Below, one piece after another: positions 1 through 9,533 of a stretch of 64,000 nt of DNA. Made by a program: the position numbers and the translations under genes. The notes below the pieces were generated by a model. That model was not told where the DNA came from. It did no database searches and was given only the letters and a program-made list of their open reading frames with translations. The first letter of the stretch is position 1, and each line of letters opens with the position of its first letter. This stretch comes from Conservatibacter flavescens (GTDB taxonomy: Bacteria > Pseudomonadota > Gammaproteobacteria > Enterobacterales > Pasteurellaceae), in the NCBI RefSeq assembly GCF_002795425.1, contig NZ_PHHA01000003.1:62001-126000 (forward strand). The letters are read 5' to 3'.

Positions 1-255
1 GGCCATCTCCCAAACAGACTTGCCTGTATTTTTCCACCATAATAAGACACTCAGTAAAGCAGGTATCCCGAATAACCAGCACAGTATCACAATGTCAATA
101 CGTATTCCTTGTATCAGTAAAGGGAGCCAACCTTGAACAGCCTCAACACGTTCAAATTGCCACATGCCAAGAGCCAAGCGAGAAAAAGAAAGTAAAAGTA
201 AATTTAGACCGACAAAGAAAAAAGTCGGAAATAAAATAGTATGATTTTTTGACAT
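1..255 (-). CDS. LTA synthase/sulfatase-family membrane protein, N-terminal part
   Basis: An open frame of 85 codons begins with ATG at 255 and runs off the left edge. It encodes two hydrophobic stretches: residues about 6-30, and about 48-70 containing QGIRIDIVILCWLFGIP. The phrase RLALGMWQFERV followed by a GIRID-type motif resembles the membrane half of gammaproteobacterial LTA-synthase-like sulfatases, whose periplasmic half carries a metal-dependent sulfatase or phosphoethanolamine-transferase domain. That catalytic domain lies outside the window, so the family call is inferred from the N-terminus only. The gene is divergent from the esterase gene that starts at 411. Confidence 0.55.
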   Translation of the reverse strand, partial: MSKNHTILFPTFFFVGLNLLLLSFSRLALGMWQFERVEAVQGWLPLLIQGIRIDIVILCWLFGIPALLSVLLWWKNTGKSVWEMA

Positions 256-410
256 AAAAAACCTTAAATTTATTATTGTTTTCAGTATGCCAATAGACTA
301 CAAAAGAATAAATTAGTTCTTTACTCAATTGTAAAGTTTCAAGACGAGATTTCAGGCAGACAAAAAGCCATGTTAAAATAAAATTGGAAATTGTTACACT
401 GAGATTTGCC

Positions 411-1226
411 ATGCAAGATTATTACTACCTCAAAATGGAAGAACATTTTTTATATGTTCCCTACTATGATCATATGCGCCGTATCCGCGTATTACTTCCT
501 AAAAACTATTATCAAGATACTTGGCAACATTACCCGGTACTCTATATGCATGACGGACAAAATGTCTTTTATAGCAAAGAATCTTATTCGGGTTATTCAT
601 GGAAAATCATTCCAACCATCAAACGCCACAAAGAATTTCCTAAATTAATTATTGTGGGCATTGATAATGCAGCAGAAAATCGTCTTGATGAATATGGCCC
701 TTGGTTAACCGACACTGGCGCAAATGATTTTGCACAAGCCGGTGGTATGGGAATGGAATATGGGCAATGGGTAGTTGATAGTGTCAAACCTTTCATTGAT
801 CAACATTACCGCACCCAACCCCAACGCGAGCATACCCTGTTAGCCGGCAGCTCAATGGGGGGGATTATTACCGCTTATATGGGCGCGCGTTATCCTGAAA
901 CGTTCGGGCATTTGGGCGTATTTTCTTTAGCTTCGTGGTTTAGTGAGCCTGCGTTTATGCACTTTGTACATCAACATCGTTTAAATACCAACAGCCGTGT
1001 GTTTATTCAAGTTGGCACAAAGGAAGGGGATGATGTTGACTCTCATTTTATTTCTAACATGAATCAAGCCTATATAGATTGCACCTTACACTATTATCAA
1101 GCATTACTGCGTACAGGCCACCCACTCGATAACATCCGCCTAAAAATCATGGCAAATGAAATCCATCACGAAAAACATTGGGCAGATCATTTTGTGGAGT
1201 TTTTACGTTTTTCCTTGATGAAATAA
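411..1226 (+). CDS. Alpha/beta hydrolase, putative esterase (PF00756 type)
   Basis: A 271-residue protein without a signal peptide, so probably cytoplasmic. The N-terminal part holds the HDGQN strand typical of the Esterase D/enterochelin esterase fold (residues 47-51). The nucleophile elbow is GSSMGG, with Ser148. The C-terminal EIHHEKHW (about 250-257) offers the catalytic His, and GTKEGDD (202-208) may supply the acid. I chose ATG 411 over an in-frame TTG at 384 because homology-like sequence begins at or after it. A second esterase and an ATP-grasp ligase lie convergent to it. The substrate is unknown. Confidence 0.7.
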   Translation: MQDYYYLKMEEHFLYVPYYDHMRRIRVLLPKNYYQDTWQHYPVLYMHDGQNVFYSKESYSGYSWKIIPTIKRHKEFPKLIIVGIDNAAENRLDEYGPWLTDTGANDFAQAGGMGMEYGQWVVDSVKPFIDQHYRTQPQREHTLLAGSSMGGIITAYMGARYPETFGHLGVFSLASWFSEPAFMHFVHQHRLNTNSRVFIQVGTKEGDDVDSHFISNMNQAYIDCTLHYYQALLRTGHPLDNIRLKIMANEIHHEKHWADHFVEFLRFSLMK

Positions 1227-1238
1227 ACCAAAAATTTT

Positions 1239-1292
1239 GAGCCGCAATGCGGCTCAATGTTAAGCAACCGAGTACAATTATCCTACTCGGTT
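1239..1292. terminator. Double hairpin between convergent esterase genes
   Basis: Two inverted repeats lie in tandem. The first has arms GAGCCGCA/TGCGGCTC at 1239-1255. The second has arms AACCGAGTA/TACTCGGTT at 1266-1292. Each is followed by a T-rich run on one strand: TTTATTATT rightward after the second, and a run of A and T on the minus strand after the first. They can terminate both converging transcripts. Confidence 0.7.
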
Positions 1293-1309
1293 TATTATTC
1301 ACGTCTATA

Positions 1310-2062
1310 TTAAATAATTCCTTGTTCCTCTAACTTACTGAGGAAATAAGGCATTTGATCACGCCACAACGGCCAATCATGCGCCATATCCAATCCCCAA
1401 TAATCGAACCAACCTGCGATATTTTTGGCGTAAAATGCATCTTGTAAGCGGCGAGTATCTTCCACATGTTGTTCTTCCCATGCGCCTTGTCCAACCGCCA
1501 CAATATAATGATTCTGACGATAGCGATCTAAATACCAACTATCATGCTGATTCCATAAATAATCAATAGGAGAGTTAAAATACACCGCCTGATCACCATG
1601 AAATTCATGTGTAAAGAAACGGGCATCATATACCCCACTTAAGGCAATTGCGGTGTCAAATAAATCTGGATGGCGCAAAGCAAAGTTAATAGTATGAAAC
1701 GCTCCCATACTACACCCCGTCGCGATCATTGCCTCACCCCATTGAGATTCATGGCGAATAAGCGGCACAAATTCATGAATAATATAGCGATCATAAGCAT
1801 TGTGTGCTTGTGCCATATCATGACCTGATTTATAGGTTGCTAACCACGATTCGCTATCAAAAGAATCTGGAGTATAGAACTTAACCAGCCCACGCTCAAT
1901 AAAAGAGCGACAAGCTTCAATCATACCAAAGTTGCCATATTCATTTTGGTTTCCACCAGAAGAGGGAAATACAATAACCGGTTTCCCTGCGTGTCCGTAT
2001 ACATTAAAGTGCATTTCACGCCCTAACTCACCGCTCCAATGACTTCTTTTTTCAAAATGCAT
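1310..2062 (-). CDS. Putative esterase (PF00756 family)
   Basis: A 250-residue alpha/beta hydrolase. Residues 30-37 (IVFPSSGG) form the early strand and oxyanion region. GCSMGA contains nucleophile Ser118. HDWPLW contains His228 in the context usual for PF00756 enzymes such as antigen 85-like esterases. No signal peptide is visible. It lies 11 bp downstream of the ATP-grasp gene on the same strand, so the two are very likely co-transcribed. An acyl or ester hydrolase acting on the ligase product or a related compound is an inference only. Confidence 0.7.
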   Translation of the reverse strand: MHFEKRSHWSGELGREMHFNVYGHAGKPVIVFPSSGGNQNEYGNFGMIEACRSFIERGLVKFYTPDSFDSESWLATYKSGHDMAQAHNAYDRYIIHEFVPLIRHESQWGEAMIATGCSMGAFHTINFALRHPDLFDTAIALSGVYDARFFTHEFHGDQAVYFNSPIDYLWNQHDSWYLDRYRQNHYIVAVGQGAWEEQHVEDTRRLQDAFYAKNIAGWFDYWGLDMAHDWPLWRDQMPYFLSKLEEQGII

Positions 2063-2073
2063 AATAAAATCCC

Positions 2074-3252
2074 CTAGTATTTCTCTTGAGCAAAACTGAC
2101 TATTTCGCGTAATTGTTCCATTGTCTCCGTGCGCACTAAAATCCCATGCTCACCCATAATTTTTGCAAATACCCCTGGAACGGTCTGTACACTAATAATA
2201 TTTTGTGGAAATTTCTGACATACTGCGTCAATACTATTCACATAATTTTGATTTGCTTTACGGGAAATATAAACCACATTCCAAGGGTATGTGATCTCGG
2301 TGTAGAATTTATTTTCTCGCACAATATTGGCATATTCTTTAAATACATCAAAATCATTCGCATAATTCCACATATCAATAGTCAATCCACCTGGCGGGCG
2401 ACAATTAATTTCCAGTGGTAAAATATCACCTGTTTTTTTCGTGCGGAAAAATTCAAAATGGAAGAAACGTTCACGAATCCCAAAAGCATCCACACATTTC
2501 TTACCTAATTCAACCAATTTTGGCGAAATATCCCTTGGCACATAATAGAACATATCCCCATCGCGAGATACCGTATCAAGCACCGCTTCAGAGTATTCCA
2601 AGCCCGCATAAAATACGATGTTGCCATCATGATCGGTTAAGCCATCAAAGGTGACAATATCCCCATCAATAAACTCTTCCATAATATATTCAACATGGGC
2701 ATTTTTATAACCGAAAAAATCTTCTAATTCTTGGGCAGATTTTATTTTATAAGTATCACTCGCACCAACCCCCGAATTTGGCTTAATAATAACAGGGAAT
2801 TTCAACTGTTTTGCCAATTTACGAGCATCATCTTCATCACTAAACACACGTCCCTGCGCCACTTTTAGCCCAATTTTACGGAAAACTTCTTTCATTTGCG
2901 CTTTGGTCTTAATAGATAGCATATCTGCATTTTTATAACCAAATACATTAAAATCTGTACGTAATTTAGCATCTAATTCTAACCAATACTCATTGTGGGA
3001 TTCAATGCGATCGATACGACCATATTTATGTGCAAAATAAGCAACCGCACGATAAACTTGATCGTAATCTTCCATATTATCCACACGATAATATTCTGTC
3101 AGATGACGACGTAAATTTTCACTTAATGATTCATATGGTGCATCCGCAATCCCTAACGTATTTATCCCGTTTTCACGCAAACGCACGGCAAAGGTTTCAA
3201 AGTTAGTGGGGAAATGCGGGGAGATCATTACAAAATTCAATGGTCTAGACAT
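2074..3252 (-). CDS. ATP-grasp domain protein, putative carboxylate-amine ligase
   Basis: A 392-residue protein. An N-terminal preATP-grasp region (1-110) is followed by the ATP-grasp fold: FPVIIKPNSGVGAS at 152-165 (nucleotide-binding lysine and glycine-rich loop), EEFIDGD at 192-198, and the metal-binding pair HFEFF (265-269) and EINCRPPGG (281-289). Members of this superfamily activate a carboxylate as acyl phosphate and join it to an amine or thiol. The substrate cannot be read from the sequence. It is the first gene of a two-gene unit with the PF00756 esterase; another such esterase lies beyond on the other strand. Confidence 0.7.
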   Translation of the reverse strand: MSRPLNFVMISPHFPTNFETFAVRLRENGINTLGIADAPYESLSENLRRHLTEYYRVDNMEDYDQVYRAVAYFAHKYGRIDRIESHNEYWLELDAKLRTDFNVFGYKNADMLSIKTKAQMKEVFRKIGLKVAQGRVFSDEDDARKLAKQLKFPVIIKPNSGVGASDTYKIKSAQELEDFFGYKNAHVEYIMEEFIDGDIVTFDGLTDHDGNIVFYAGLEYSEAVLDTVSRDGDMFYYVPRDISPKLVELGKKCVDAFGIRERFFHFEFFRTKKTGDILPLEINCRPPGGLTIDMWNYANDFDVFKEYANIVRENKFYTEITYPWNVVYISRKANQNYVNSIDAVCQKFPQNIISVQTVPGVFAKIMGEHGILVRTETMEQLREIVSFAQEKY

Positions 3253-3443
3253 AAAGTAATCCTATCAAAAATTGAGGTAAACCTTTGCATTATACAAGGT
3301 TAGCGCCTAATTAATAGTCAAAATTCATTAAATAAGCAAAAACACCAAAAACTTTCGCCAAAACCACCGCACTTTATTGGATTCATGAGGGAAATTTTTA
3401 AAGGAAAAGTGTATATAAAACTAATTGAATTTATAGTTCAACT

Positions 3444-3472
3444 TTGTGTAATTAATGTGATAGGATTATGCT
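3444..3472 (+). promoter_or_regulatory. Candidate talB promoter
   Basis: TTGTGT at 3444-3449 and TATGCT at 3467-3472 are separated by 17 bp and lie about 30 bp upstream of the talB start. The rest of the 248 bp gap from 3253 holds one uptake signal (3366-3374) and no gene. Confidence 0.35.
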
Positions 3473-3500
3473 ACTTAATTAACCGAAAAGGAAGGAAACT

Positions 3501-4451
3501 ATGTCACAACTTGATTCATTACGCAATATGACCGTTGTTGTTGCAGATACAGGCGATATTGAAGCAATCAAAAAATATCAACCACAAGATGCAACCACTA
3601 ACCCATCATTAATTTTAAGTGCTTCACAATTACCACAATATGTATCATTAATTGATGATGCGGTTGCTTATGCAAAATCAAAAAGTGCGGATAAAAATCA
3701 ACAACTTATTGATGCTGAAGATAAATTAGCGGTCAATATTGGTTTAGAAATCTTAAAAATTGTACCAGGACGCATTTCTACCGAAGTAGATGCTCGCCTT
3801 TCTTACGACACTCAAGCAACTGTAGAAAAAGCGCGTAAACTCATCGCACTTTATAATGAAGCGGGTATCAGCAATGATCGCATTTTGATTAAAATTGCCT
3901 CTACATGGCAAGGTATTCGCGCAGCAGAAATTTTAGAAAAAGAAGGCATTAACTGTAACTTAACGTTATTATTCTCTGAAGCACAAGCGCGTGCGTGTGC
4001 TGAAGCTGGCGTTTATTTGATTTCTCCATTTGTGGGCCGTATTTTAGATTGGTACAAAGCCAATACTGACAAAAAAGACTACGCTCCGGAAGAAGATCCA
4101 GGTGTGGTTTCTGTCACCAAAATCTACAATTACTACAAACAATATGGCTATGAAACCGTTGTAATGGGCGCGAGCTTCCGTAATGTCGGTGAAATTATTG
4201 AACTCGCTGGTTGCGATCGTTTAACCATTGCCCCTGCGTTATTAAAAGAATTACAAGAAAATAGTGGCGAATTAGTACGCAAATTAAACTATACTGGTAA
4301 GGTTGAGCCTCGTCCAACACCGATGACCGAAGCGGAATTCTATTGGGAACATAATTTAGATGCGATGGCAGTAGATAAACTTGCTGATGGTATTCGTAAA
4401 TTTGCTGCAGATATTGAAAAATTAGAAGCGATGCTAGCAGAGAAATTATAA
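3501..4451 (+). CDS. talB: Transaldolase
   Basis: A 316-residue cytosolic enzyme of the non-oxidative pentose phosphate pathway. It moves a dihydroxyacetone unit between sedoheptulose-7-phosphate and glyceraldehyde-3-phosphate. The Schiff-base lysine is Lys131 in ILIKIAST, matching Lys132 of the E. coli enzyme. DATTNPSL at 30-37 is the conserved substrate loop. Length is one residue short of E. coli TalB. A strong ribosome site AAGGAAGG precedes the ATG. It is monocistronic, bounded by a terminator just downstream. Confidence 0.97.
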   Translation: MSQLDSLRNMTVVVADTGDIEAIKKYQPQDATTNPSLILSASQLPQYVSLIDDAVAYAKSKSADKNQQLIDAEDKLAVNIGLEILKIVPGRISTEVDARLSYDTQATVEKARKLIALYNEAGISNDRILIKIASTWQGIRAAEILEKEGINCNLTLLFSEAQARACAEAGVYLISPFVGRILDWYKANTDKKDYAPEEDPGVVSVTKIYNYYKQYGYETVVMGASFRNVGEIIELAGCDRLTIAPALLKELQENSGELVRKLNYTGKVEPRPTPMTEAEFYWEHNLDAMAVDKLADGIRKFAADIEKLEAMLAEKL

Positions 4452-4478
4452 TTCAATCTACAATCTAATAGACGAATA

Positions 4479-4502
4479 ATGAGCCCTCATTTGAGGGCTC
4501 AT
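4479..4502. terminator. Bidirectional terminator, talB / amino acid ABC operon
   Basis: Perfect 11-bp arms ATGAGCCCTCA and TGAGGGCTCAT enclose a 2-base loop. T-rich sequence follows on the plus strand and A/T-rich sequence on the minus strand. It sits between converging genes ending at 4451 and 4515. Confidence 0.85.
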
Positions 4503-4514
4503 TTATTATTCAAA

Positions 4515-5381
4515 TTATTTGTATTCTACAACCACATCAGATTCTGCAATAGTATCTCCATAAATAGGCTGTAATGTTTTTTCATAGGCTGCTTTTAATA
4601 CCCCTTCTTTGCCCAATTTTTCAATTTCAGCATTTAACCAATCTAATAATTCCGTATCACCTTTTTTTACCGCTGCGGCGATAAAATCTTGATCACCCAA
4701 ATTCTTCACCCCAACAGTGAAACCTGGATTTTCTTTTGCCCATGCAAATAATAGCGTATTATCATGAGAAAGCGCATCACCACGCCCATCACGTAAGGCT
4801 TCAAACGTTTCTGTATTTTGCTCAAACTTCAATGTCTTGATATTTGGGTGATTTTTAGTGAAGTAGGTATCTGCTGTTGTCCCTTTATTTAGCAATAATG
4901 TTTTTCCTTCAAGCTGTGCCACATCAGTAATCACATTGCCATCTTTCGATACAATGCCTAATGCAACTTTCATATAAGGTTTCGCAAAATCAACAACTTC
5001 TTGACGAGCAGGCGTGACTGTAAAGTTTGCAAGAATAATATCCACCTTATTCGAGGTTAAATATTCTACACGGTTTGCCGCCTCCACTAACACAAACTCC
5101 ACTTTATTTTCATCACCTAATAAATCTTTGGTAATTGCTTTTGCAATTTCCACATCAAATCCCTGATTTTTCCCATCTTTGTCTATATAGCCAAAAGGCG
5201 GCTTATCGCTAAATACACCAATGCGTACCTTGCCTGCCTGCTTTAATTGTTCAATAGTGGAAGGGGTTTTCGTATCAGATGGGCTTGTATTGCTTGTCGA
5301 ATTATCCCCACAAGCGGCTAAAGTCATAGCCAATAAACCTGATGCTAAAAGTGCGGTCGTTTTTTTAAATATTTTCTTCAT
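4515..5381 (-). CDS. Polar amino acid ABC transporter, solute-binding lipoprotein
   Basis: A 288-residue periplasmic binding lipoprotein. A signal peptide ends in the lipobox LAAC with Cys24. It belongs to the family 3 amino acid-binding proteins: [21 protein letters not shown], and [13 protein letters not shown]. The [20 protein letters not shown] stretch is reminiscent of the Campylobacter CjaA/cysteine-binding branch, so cysteine or cystine is a possible ligand, at low certainty. The chosen ATG (5381) overlaps the end of the ATPase gene by 17 bp; an in-frame ATG at 5402 would add seven residues before the signal peptide. It is the last gene of a four-gene operon. Confidence 0.88.
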   Translation of the reverse strand: MKKIFKKTTALLASGLLAMTLAACGDNSTSNTSPSDTKTPSTIEQLKQAGKVRIGVFSDKPPFGYIDKDGKNQGFDVEIAKAITKDLLGDENKVEFVLVEAANRVEYLTSNKVDIILANFTVTPARQEVVDFAKPYMKVALGIVSKDGNVITDVAQLEGKTLLLNKGTTADTYFTKNHPNIKTLKFEQNTETFEALRDGRGDALSHDNTLLFAWAKENPGFTVGVKNLGDQDFIAAAVKKGDTELLDWLNAEIEKLGKEGVLKAAYEKTLQPIYGDTIAESDVVVEYK

Positions 5382-6129
5382 AATTAGTTCCTCTTGGTTC
5401 ATAGTTTAAAATGTTTAAAAATGTTTTTGCACGTTCCGTATTTGGATTAGTGAAAAACTGTTCAGGGGTAGAGTGCTCTATAATTTCCCCTTTATCCATA
5501 AAGATAATTCGGTTGGCAACTTGTTTAGCAAAAGACATCTCATGGGTCACAATTAACATGGTCATGCCGTCTTTGGCTAATCCTAAAATGACATCTAATA
5601 CTTCCCTAACCATTTCAGGATCTAACGCAGCCGTCACCTCATCAAATAACATAATATCGGGATTCATACAGAGTGAACGCACAATGGCAATACGTTGTTT
5701 TTGCCCACCGGATAATTCTCGCGGATAAGCATTTTTACGTTCGAATAAACCCACCCGCTTTAATAATTTATCGGCTTGCGCTTCTGCCTCTTCCCGTTTA
5801 CGTTTTTGTACTTTTAAAGGGCCAAGCAAAATATTATCAATCACCGATAAATGGGCAAAAAGCTCATAACTTTGAAAGACCATGCCAATGTGTTGACGTG
5901 CTTTCACCCAAGAAAGGTCTCGCCCTAATTCCCCATAATTTTCTAGTAATAATTGACCGCTCTTTATCTCTTCTAGACCGTTTAAACAGCGTAAAAACGT
6001 GCTTTTTCCACAACCTGAAGGGCCTAAAATAACGACAACTTCACCTTTCTCTACAGATAAATTAATCCCTTTTAGTGCTTCTACATCACCGTAATATTTC
6101 ACCAAATTTTTAACGTCTAACAATGCCAT
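5365..6129 (-). CDS. Polar amino acid ABC transporter, ATP-binding protein
   Basis: A 254-residue ABC ATPase of the GlnQ/HisP group. It shows Walker [10 protein letters not shown]-loop MVFQSYELF, signature LSGGQ, Walker B IMLFDE and the switch histidine in VTHE. Start at ATG 6129, preceded by AGAG and 14 bp downstream of the second permease stop. It energises the two neighbouring permeases that import the ligand delivered by the lipoprotein encoded next. The stop overlaps the start region of that binding protein, which suggests translational coupling. Confidence 0.92.
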   Translation of the reverse strand: MALLDVKNLVKYYGDVEALKGINLSVEKGEVVVILGPSGCGKSTFLRCLNGLEEIKSGQLLLENYGELGRDLSWVKARQHIGMVFQSYELFAHLSVIDNILLGPLKVQKRKREEAEAQADKLLKRVGLFERKNAYPRELSGGQKQRIAIVRSLCMNPDIMLFDEVTAALDPEMVREVLDVILGLAKDGMTMLIVTHEMSFAKQVANRIIFMDKGEIIEHSTPEQFFTNPNTERAKTFLNILNYEPRGTNYEENI

Positions 6130-6143
6130 AACGAATCTCTTAA

Positions 6144-6812
6144 TTAGTTTTCCCAACGTTGTTCCAACTTACGTGCAGCCAGAGAGAGTGGGTAACAAAT
6201 AATAAAATACAAAACAAAAATGACACCATAAATCCACAATGCCGCTGAGGGCTCAGTAAACAACGATGTCTCAATAATTTGTTGACCGATTTTAATCACT
6301 TCTAATACCCCAATTAACATCGCTAAAGAGCTTGTTTTGATCATACGCGTGAATAAATTAATTGCGCCTGGTGTTACGCGTTTTAAGCTTTGTGGGAGTA
6401 AAATATAAACAAACGTTTGTAAACGGGTTAAACCTAAGGCATATGCAGATTCAACTTGGTGTTTTTCAATAGAGGTTAGCGCCCCTCTGACTAAATCGCC
6501 CATTTCAGCGGTTCCCCAAAATACAAACACCATAATACATACCACTACACCACTTAGATGTAGATTTAACCATTTTGCCATTCCAAAATACGTGATAAAA
6601 AGCAGCACCAACAATGGAATAATCCGCACGACTTCTAGGTAGAAACGGCAAACTGCTTGTATCAATATATTTTTACTGGTCATGATCATGCCTAAAATCA
6701 CACCCAAAATACCGGCAAAAAACACGGAAATAAACGCGATCTCAGCCGTGACCAACAAGCCACCCAATAAACGCTCAAAATTATTGCCTTCAAATAAAAT
6801 CGTTAGCCCCAT
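6144..6812 (-). CDS. Polar amino acid ABC transporter permease 2
   Basis: A 222-residue inner membrane protein of the HisM/GlnP type with about five hydrophobic segments. The EAA loop that contacts the ATPase is around [26 protein letters not shown] chose the ATG at 6812, which directly follows the stop of permease 1 (2-bp gap), over a longer frame that would overlap permease 1 by 85 bp. It forms a heterodimeric channel with the preceding permease. Confidence 0.9.
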   Translation of the reverse strand: MGLTILFEGNNFERLLGGLLVTAEIAFISVFFAGILGVILGMIMTSKNILIQAVCRFYLEVVRIIPLLVLLFITYFGMAKWLNLHLSGVVVCIMVFVFWGTAEMGDLVRGALTSIEKHQVESAYALGLTRLQTFVYILLPQSLKRVTPGAINLFTRMIKTSSLAMLIGVLEVIKIGQQIIETSLFTEPSAALWIYGVIFVLYFIICYPLSLAARKLEQRWEN

Positions 6813-6814
6813 GC

Positions 6815-7474
6815 TTATTCTCCAAATTTGGCCAAACGCGTTCGATGTTCTAAATAACGGATAAAAACCGATATAGGTAACAAAATAATTAAATAGCACA
6901 CGACCAATAGAAATAATGCTTCATTAGTTTTGTAATCCATGCCAATAATTTCTTTTGCCATAAACATCAACTCCGCGACCGCAATAGCACTAACAATAGA
7001 TGTTTCTTTCATTAAAAATAAGCAGTTTGCCCCAATAGCAGGCGTCGCAATAGAAAAAGCTTGTGGAAAAATGACGTAGCGAAATGCTTGAAATGGTGTT
7101 AAGCCAATGCTTAGTGCCGATTCTATTTGCCCTTTACTTACCGCTTCTAATCCTCCACGAATGGCTTCTGCCATATAACTCCCACCGAGAAAAGCCAGTC
7201 CAATCACCCCACAAGTAAAACCATCTAATTTAATCCCGATTTTGGATAGGCCGAAATATAGGAAAAAAATTTGAATAAGTAGTGGTGTATTACGGGAAAT
7301 TTCAATGTATACGTTAGCTAAAAAGCTGAGTCCTCGTACTTTATAAGTGGTTGCGATTGCACACACCACCCCAATTATCAAGGAAAATACGATTCCCCAT
7401 ACAGCCAAATGTAACGTAATGATCGTTGCATCAACAAAACGTGGAAATACCGACCAAATATATTGCCAATTCAT
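6815..7474 (-). CDS. Polar amino acid ABC transporter permease 1
   Basis: A 219-residue membrane protein and the first gene of the operon. It shows the family TIGR01726-type N-terminal segment and an EAA loop at ESALSIGLTPFQAFRYVIFPQAF. It pairs with the permease encoded immediately downstream. The promoter should lie in the AT-rich 243 bp gap (7475-7717) shared with the divergent yagU gene. Confidence 0.9.
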   Translation of the reverse strand: MNWQYIWSVFPRFVDATIITLHLAVWGIVFSLIIGVVCAIATTYKVRGLSFLANVYIEISRNTPLLIQIFFLYFGLSKIGIKLDGFTCGVIGLAFLGGSYMAEAIRGGLEAVSKGQIESALSIGLTPFQAFRYVIFPQAFSIATPAIGANCLFLMKETSIVSAIAVAELMFMAKEIIGMDYKTNEALFLLVVCYLIILLPISVFIRYLEHRTRLAKFGE

Positions 7475-7604
7475 TGAATCTCTCTAAATTTTTTATTTAG
7501 CGTAAAGTATCACACTGTTTTTTATAATTTTAAAATAACAAATTAATATTTTTTATGCTGATTTATTATAAATATACAATATACCAATTAAGAGTTAAAA
7601 AAAC

Positions 7605-7632
7605 TTGACGTAAAAAATAAAAAGTATAATAT
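7605..7632 (+). promoter_or_regulatory. Candidate yagU promoter
   Basis: TTGACG at 7605-7610 and TAATAT at 7627-7632 have 16-bp spacing. An overlapping TATAAT at 7625 would give 14 bp. They lie about 85 bp upstream of yagU in an AT-rich divergent gap. A small inverted repeat, ATGGCTATTAGCCAT, lies between promoter and gene. Confidence 0.45.
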
Positions 7633-7717
7633 TTGGGCGATTTATTTTGTTAAGTAAAATAAACAGGTAAATGGCTATTAGCCATGTGATAAAATATTAT
7701 TATCGGAAGGAGTTCCC

Positions 7718-8359
7718 ATGTCAGGGTTATTTACACAAACAGATCCAAGTCGCCGTCGTTATGGTTTAGCGGTATTTATTGGTATTATCGCAGGAATTAT
7801 CTCTGCTTTCGTAAAATGGGGCGCAGAACACCCATTTCCACCACGCAGTCCTATTGATTTTTTCCAAGCGGCTTGTCCACAGCCCGTATTAGATGCAATT
7901 AATGCAGGTACCACTACAATTCAAGCTTCTCTTGATGTGTGTTCACGTGCGTTCTTAAATCCTCCACACGTTTTCTTACGTGATTATATCGGTATTGACC
8001 CAACAGAAGCGGCATTTACCTTTGCTGATCATGCCTTTAACTGGATTGGTGTGACCCACATGATCTTCTCACTTGTTTTCGCAATTGGTTATTGTGTTGT
8101 GGCAGAACGTTTCCCGAAAATTAAATTCTGGCAAGGTATTGGTGCAGGGATCATTGCAAACATCTGTGTACACTATATTTCTTTCCCGTTATTAGGTTTA
8201 GTGCCACCGGTTTCAGAATGGCCTGCTTATGAGCATATCTCTGAATTAGTTGGCCATATTTTCTGGTTCTGGACCATTGAGGTTATTCGTCGTGATTTAC
8301 GTAACCGTATTACCCATGAACCTGATGCAGAAGTACCATTAACTGCACCTCATCGTTAA
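7718..8359 (+). CDS. yagU: YagU family inner membrane protein
   Basis: A 213-residue protein of the YagU/DUF1440 family with three or four transmembrane segments (about 16-34, 110-130, 140-165, 180-200). E. coli YagU has been linked to acid resistance; its molecular role is not known. The start has a strong ribosome site, GGAAGGAG. It stands alone, divergent from the amino acid transporter and convergent with nudJ. Confidence 0.85.
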   Translation: MSGLFTQTDPSRRRYGLAVFIGIIAGIISAFVKWGAEHPFPPRSPIDFFQAACPQPVLDAINAGTTTIQASLDVCSRAFLNPPHVFLRDYIGIDPTEAAFTFADHAFNWIGVTHMIFSLVFAIGYCVVAERFPKIKFWQGIGAGIIANICVHYISFPLLGLVPPVSEWPAYEHISELVGHIFWFWTIEVIRRDLRNRITHEPDAEVPLTAPHR

Positions 8360-8368
8360 TTATTCATT

Positions 8369-8387
8369 GGGCGGAGATATTCCGCCC
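8369..8387. terminator. Terminator between yagU and nudJ
   Basis: Arms GGGCGGA/TCCGCCC with a five-base loop lie between two converging stop codons. The T-run on the plus strand is short (TTACT). Confidence 0.65.
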
Positions 8388-8392
8388 TTACT

Positions 8393-8848
8393 CTATTCAA
8401 ACGCTTTTAATATCCCTAAATCACAAAACTGGCCTTTTGCATAATCTGCTAAGCTTTCTATAACCAACGGACTTCGCGCACATTGTCCTTCCTGTTGAAT
8501 ATAATGCTCAAACTCTTCCAGACTTAGCCATAATGCTCGACAAATATCAGTATCTCGCGGCTGTGGCTCAATCCAATCTTCAAGCTCTAAAACGAAAGTA
8601 AAACGTAGAAAATCTGTTTGGGTGCGAGGGGCATGCCATTGATAAATTTTGAGTAACTTTTGCATTTCGGCCTGAATCCCTGTTTCCTCAAATAATTCAC
8701 GCTTAGCCCCCTCCAACAAGGTTTCGTTTTCCTCAAGATGTCCTGCCGGTTGGTTTAATGTCAGTTTTCCGTGTTCAAACTCCTCGACAAATAAAAACTT
8801 CCCCTTGCAATGAACCACACAAGCCAACGTCACATTCGGTTTATACAT
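8393..8848 (-). CDS. nudJ: Nudix phosphatase NudJ
   Basis: A 151-residue Nudix hydrolase. The full Nudix box runs from [16 protein letters not shown] to LFEETGI, about residues 36-58, and supplies the metal-binding glutamates. The E. coli counterpart (YmfB) hydrolyses nucleoside di- and triphosphates and the thiamin pyrimidine pyrophosphate HMP-PP. As in E. coli it follows rluE; here its start overlaps the rluE end by 8 bp. It is the last gene of trmA-rsmJ-rluE-nudJ. Confidence 0.88.
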   Translation of the reverse strand: MYKPNVTLACVVHCKGKFLFVEEFEHGKLTLNQPAGHLEENETLLEGAKRELFEETGIQAEMQKLLKIYQWHAPRTQTDFLRFTFVLELEDWIEPQPRDTDICRALWLSLEEFEHYIQQEGQCARSPLVIESLADYAKGQFCDLGILKAFE

Positions 8849-9533
8849 ATTTTTCTTCCATTTTTAAAAACTGATATAAATCTGACCGCTCTTTTTCACT
8901 TAACACACGATATTGCCCATTCTCAATCCCGTCTAAATTAAATAACGCCATTTGATAACGTATCAAGCGCAAAGTAGGGAAACCGATGTGTGCCGTCATA
9001 CGACGTACTTGTCTATTCCGTCCCTCATGAATACTTATCTCCAACCAACTTGTCGGGATATGCTTACGTTCACGAATAGGCGGATTACGTGGCCATAAGT
9101 CGGGTTCAGGAATCAACCGTACTTTAGCTGGCAGCGTTTTACCATCATTTAGCTCCACCCCACGACTTAAACGTGCCAAATCCTGTTCTGTGGGTATGCC
9201 TTCTACTTGAACCCAATACACTTTTTCTGTTTTATATTTCGGATCAGCTAAACGATGTTGTAACTTGCCGTTATTGGTTAAAATCAACAAACCTTCACTA
9301 TCACGATCTAAGCGGCCGGCCGCATAAATCTGCGGAATGGCAATAAAATCCTTTAAGGTTTTCCGCCCTTGTTCATCTGTAAATTGAGTAAGCACATCAA
9401 AAGGTTTATTAAACAAAATCACTTGAGTTTGCTGGCGTGTTAATCCTGACGTTTTTGTTGAAAATGGCACCGCACTTTTCGTCAAAAATTGACGTTTACC
9501 ACGAGACATTCCTTTTTTAAATGTTGTTTTCAT
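8841..9533 (-). CDS. rluE: 23S rRNA pseudouridine(2457) synthase
   Basis: A 230-residue RsuA-family pseudouridine synthase. The catalytic aspartate lies in [32 protein letters not shown] at about 44-58 is the family N-terminal motif. GRNRQVRRM forms the C-terminal RNA-binding strand. The RluE identity rests on the adjacent nudJ and on lack of an S4 domain. The first about 35 residues are basic and low-complexity. The stop of rsmJ overlaps the start by 4 bp. Confidence 0.9.
   Translation of the reverse strand: MKTTFKKGMSRGKRQFLTKSAVPFSTKTSGLTRQQTQVILFNKPFDVLTQFTDEQGRKTLKDFIAIPQIYAAGRLDRDSEGLLILTNNGKLQHRLADPKYKTEKVYWVQVEGIPTEQDLARLSRGVELNDGKTLPAKVRLIPEPDLWPRNPPIRERKHIPTSWLEISIHEGRNRQVRRMTAHIGFPTLRLIRYQMALFNLDGIENGQYRVLSEKERSDLYQFLKMEEKYV

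Noticed and set aside
152-412. An 86-codon frame on the minus strand upstream of the esterase
   Set aside because: It overlaps a better frame (start 255) whose protein reads as a recognisable membrane domain, and its own translation resembles no family.
5673-6032. A 119-codon plus-strand frame in the amino acid ABC ATPase region
   Set aside because: Antisense to Walker A through signature motifs of a clear ATPase; no family resemblance.
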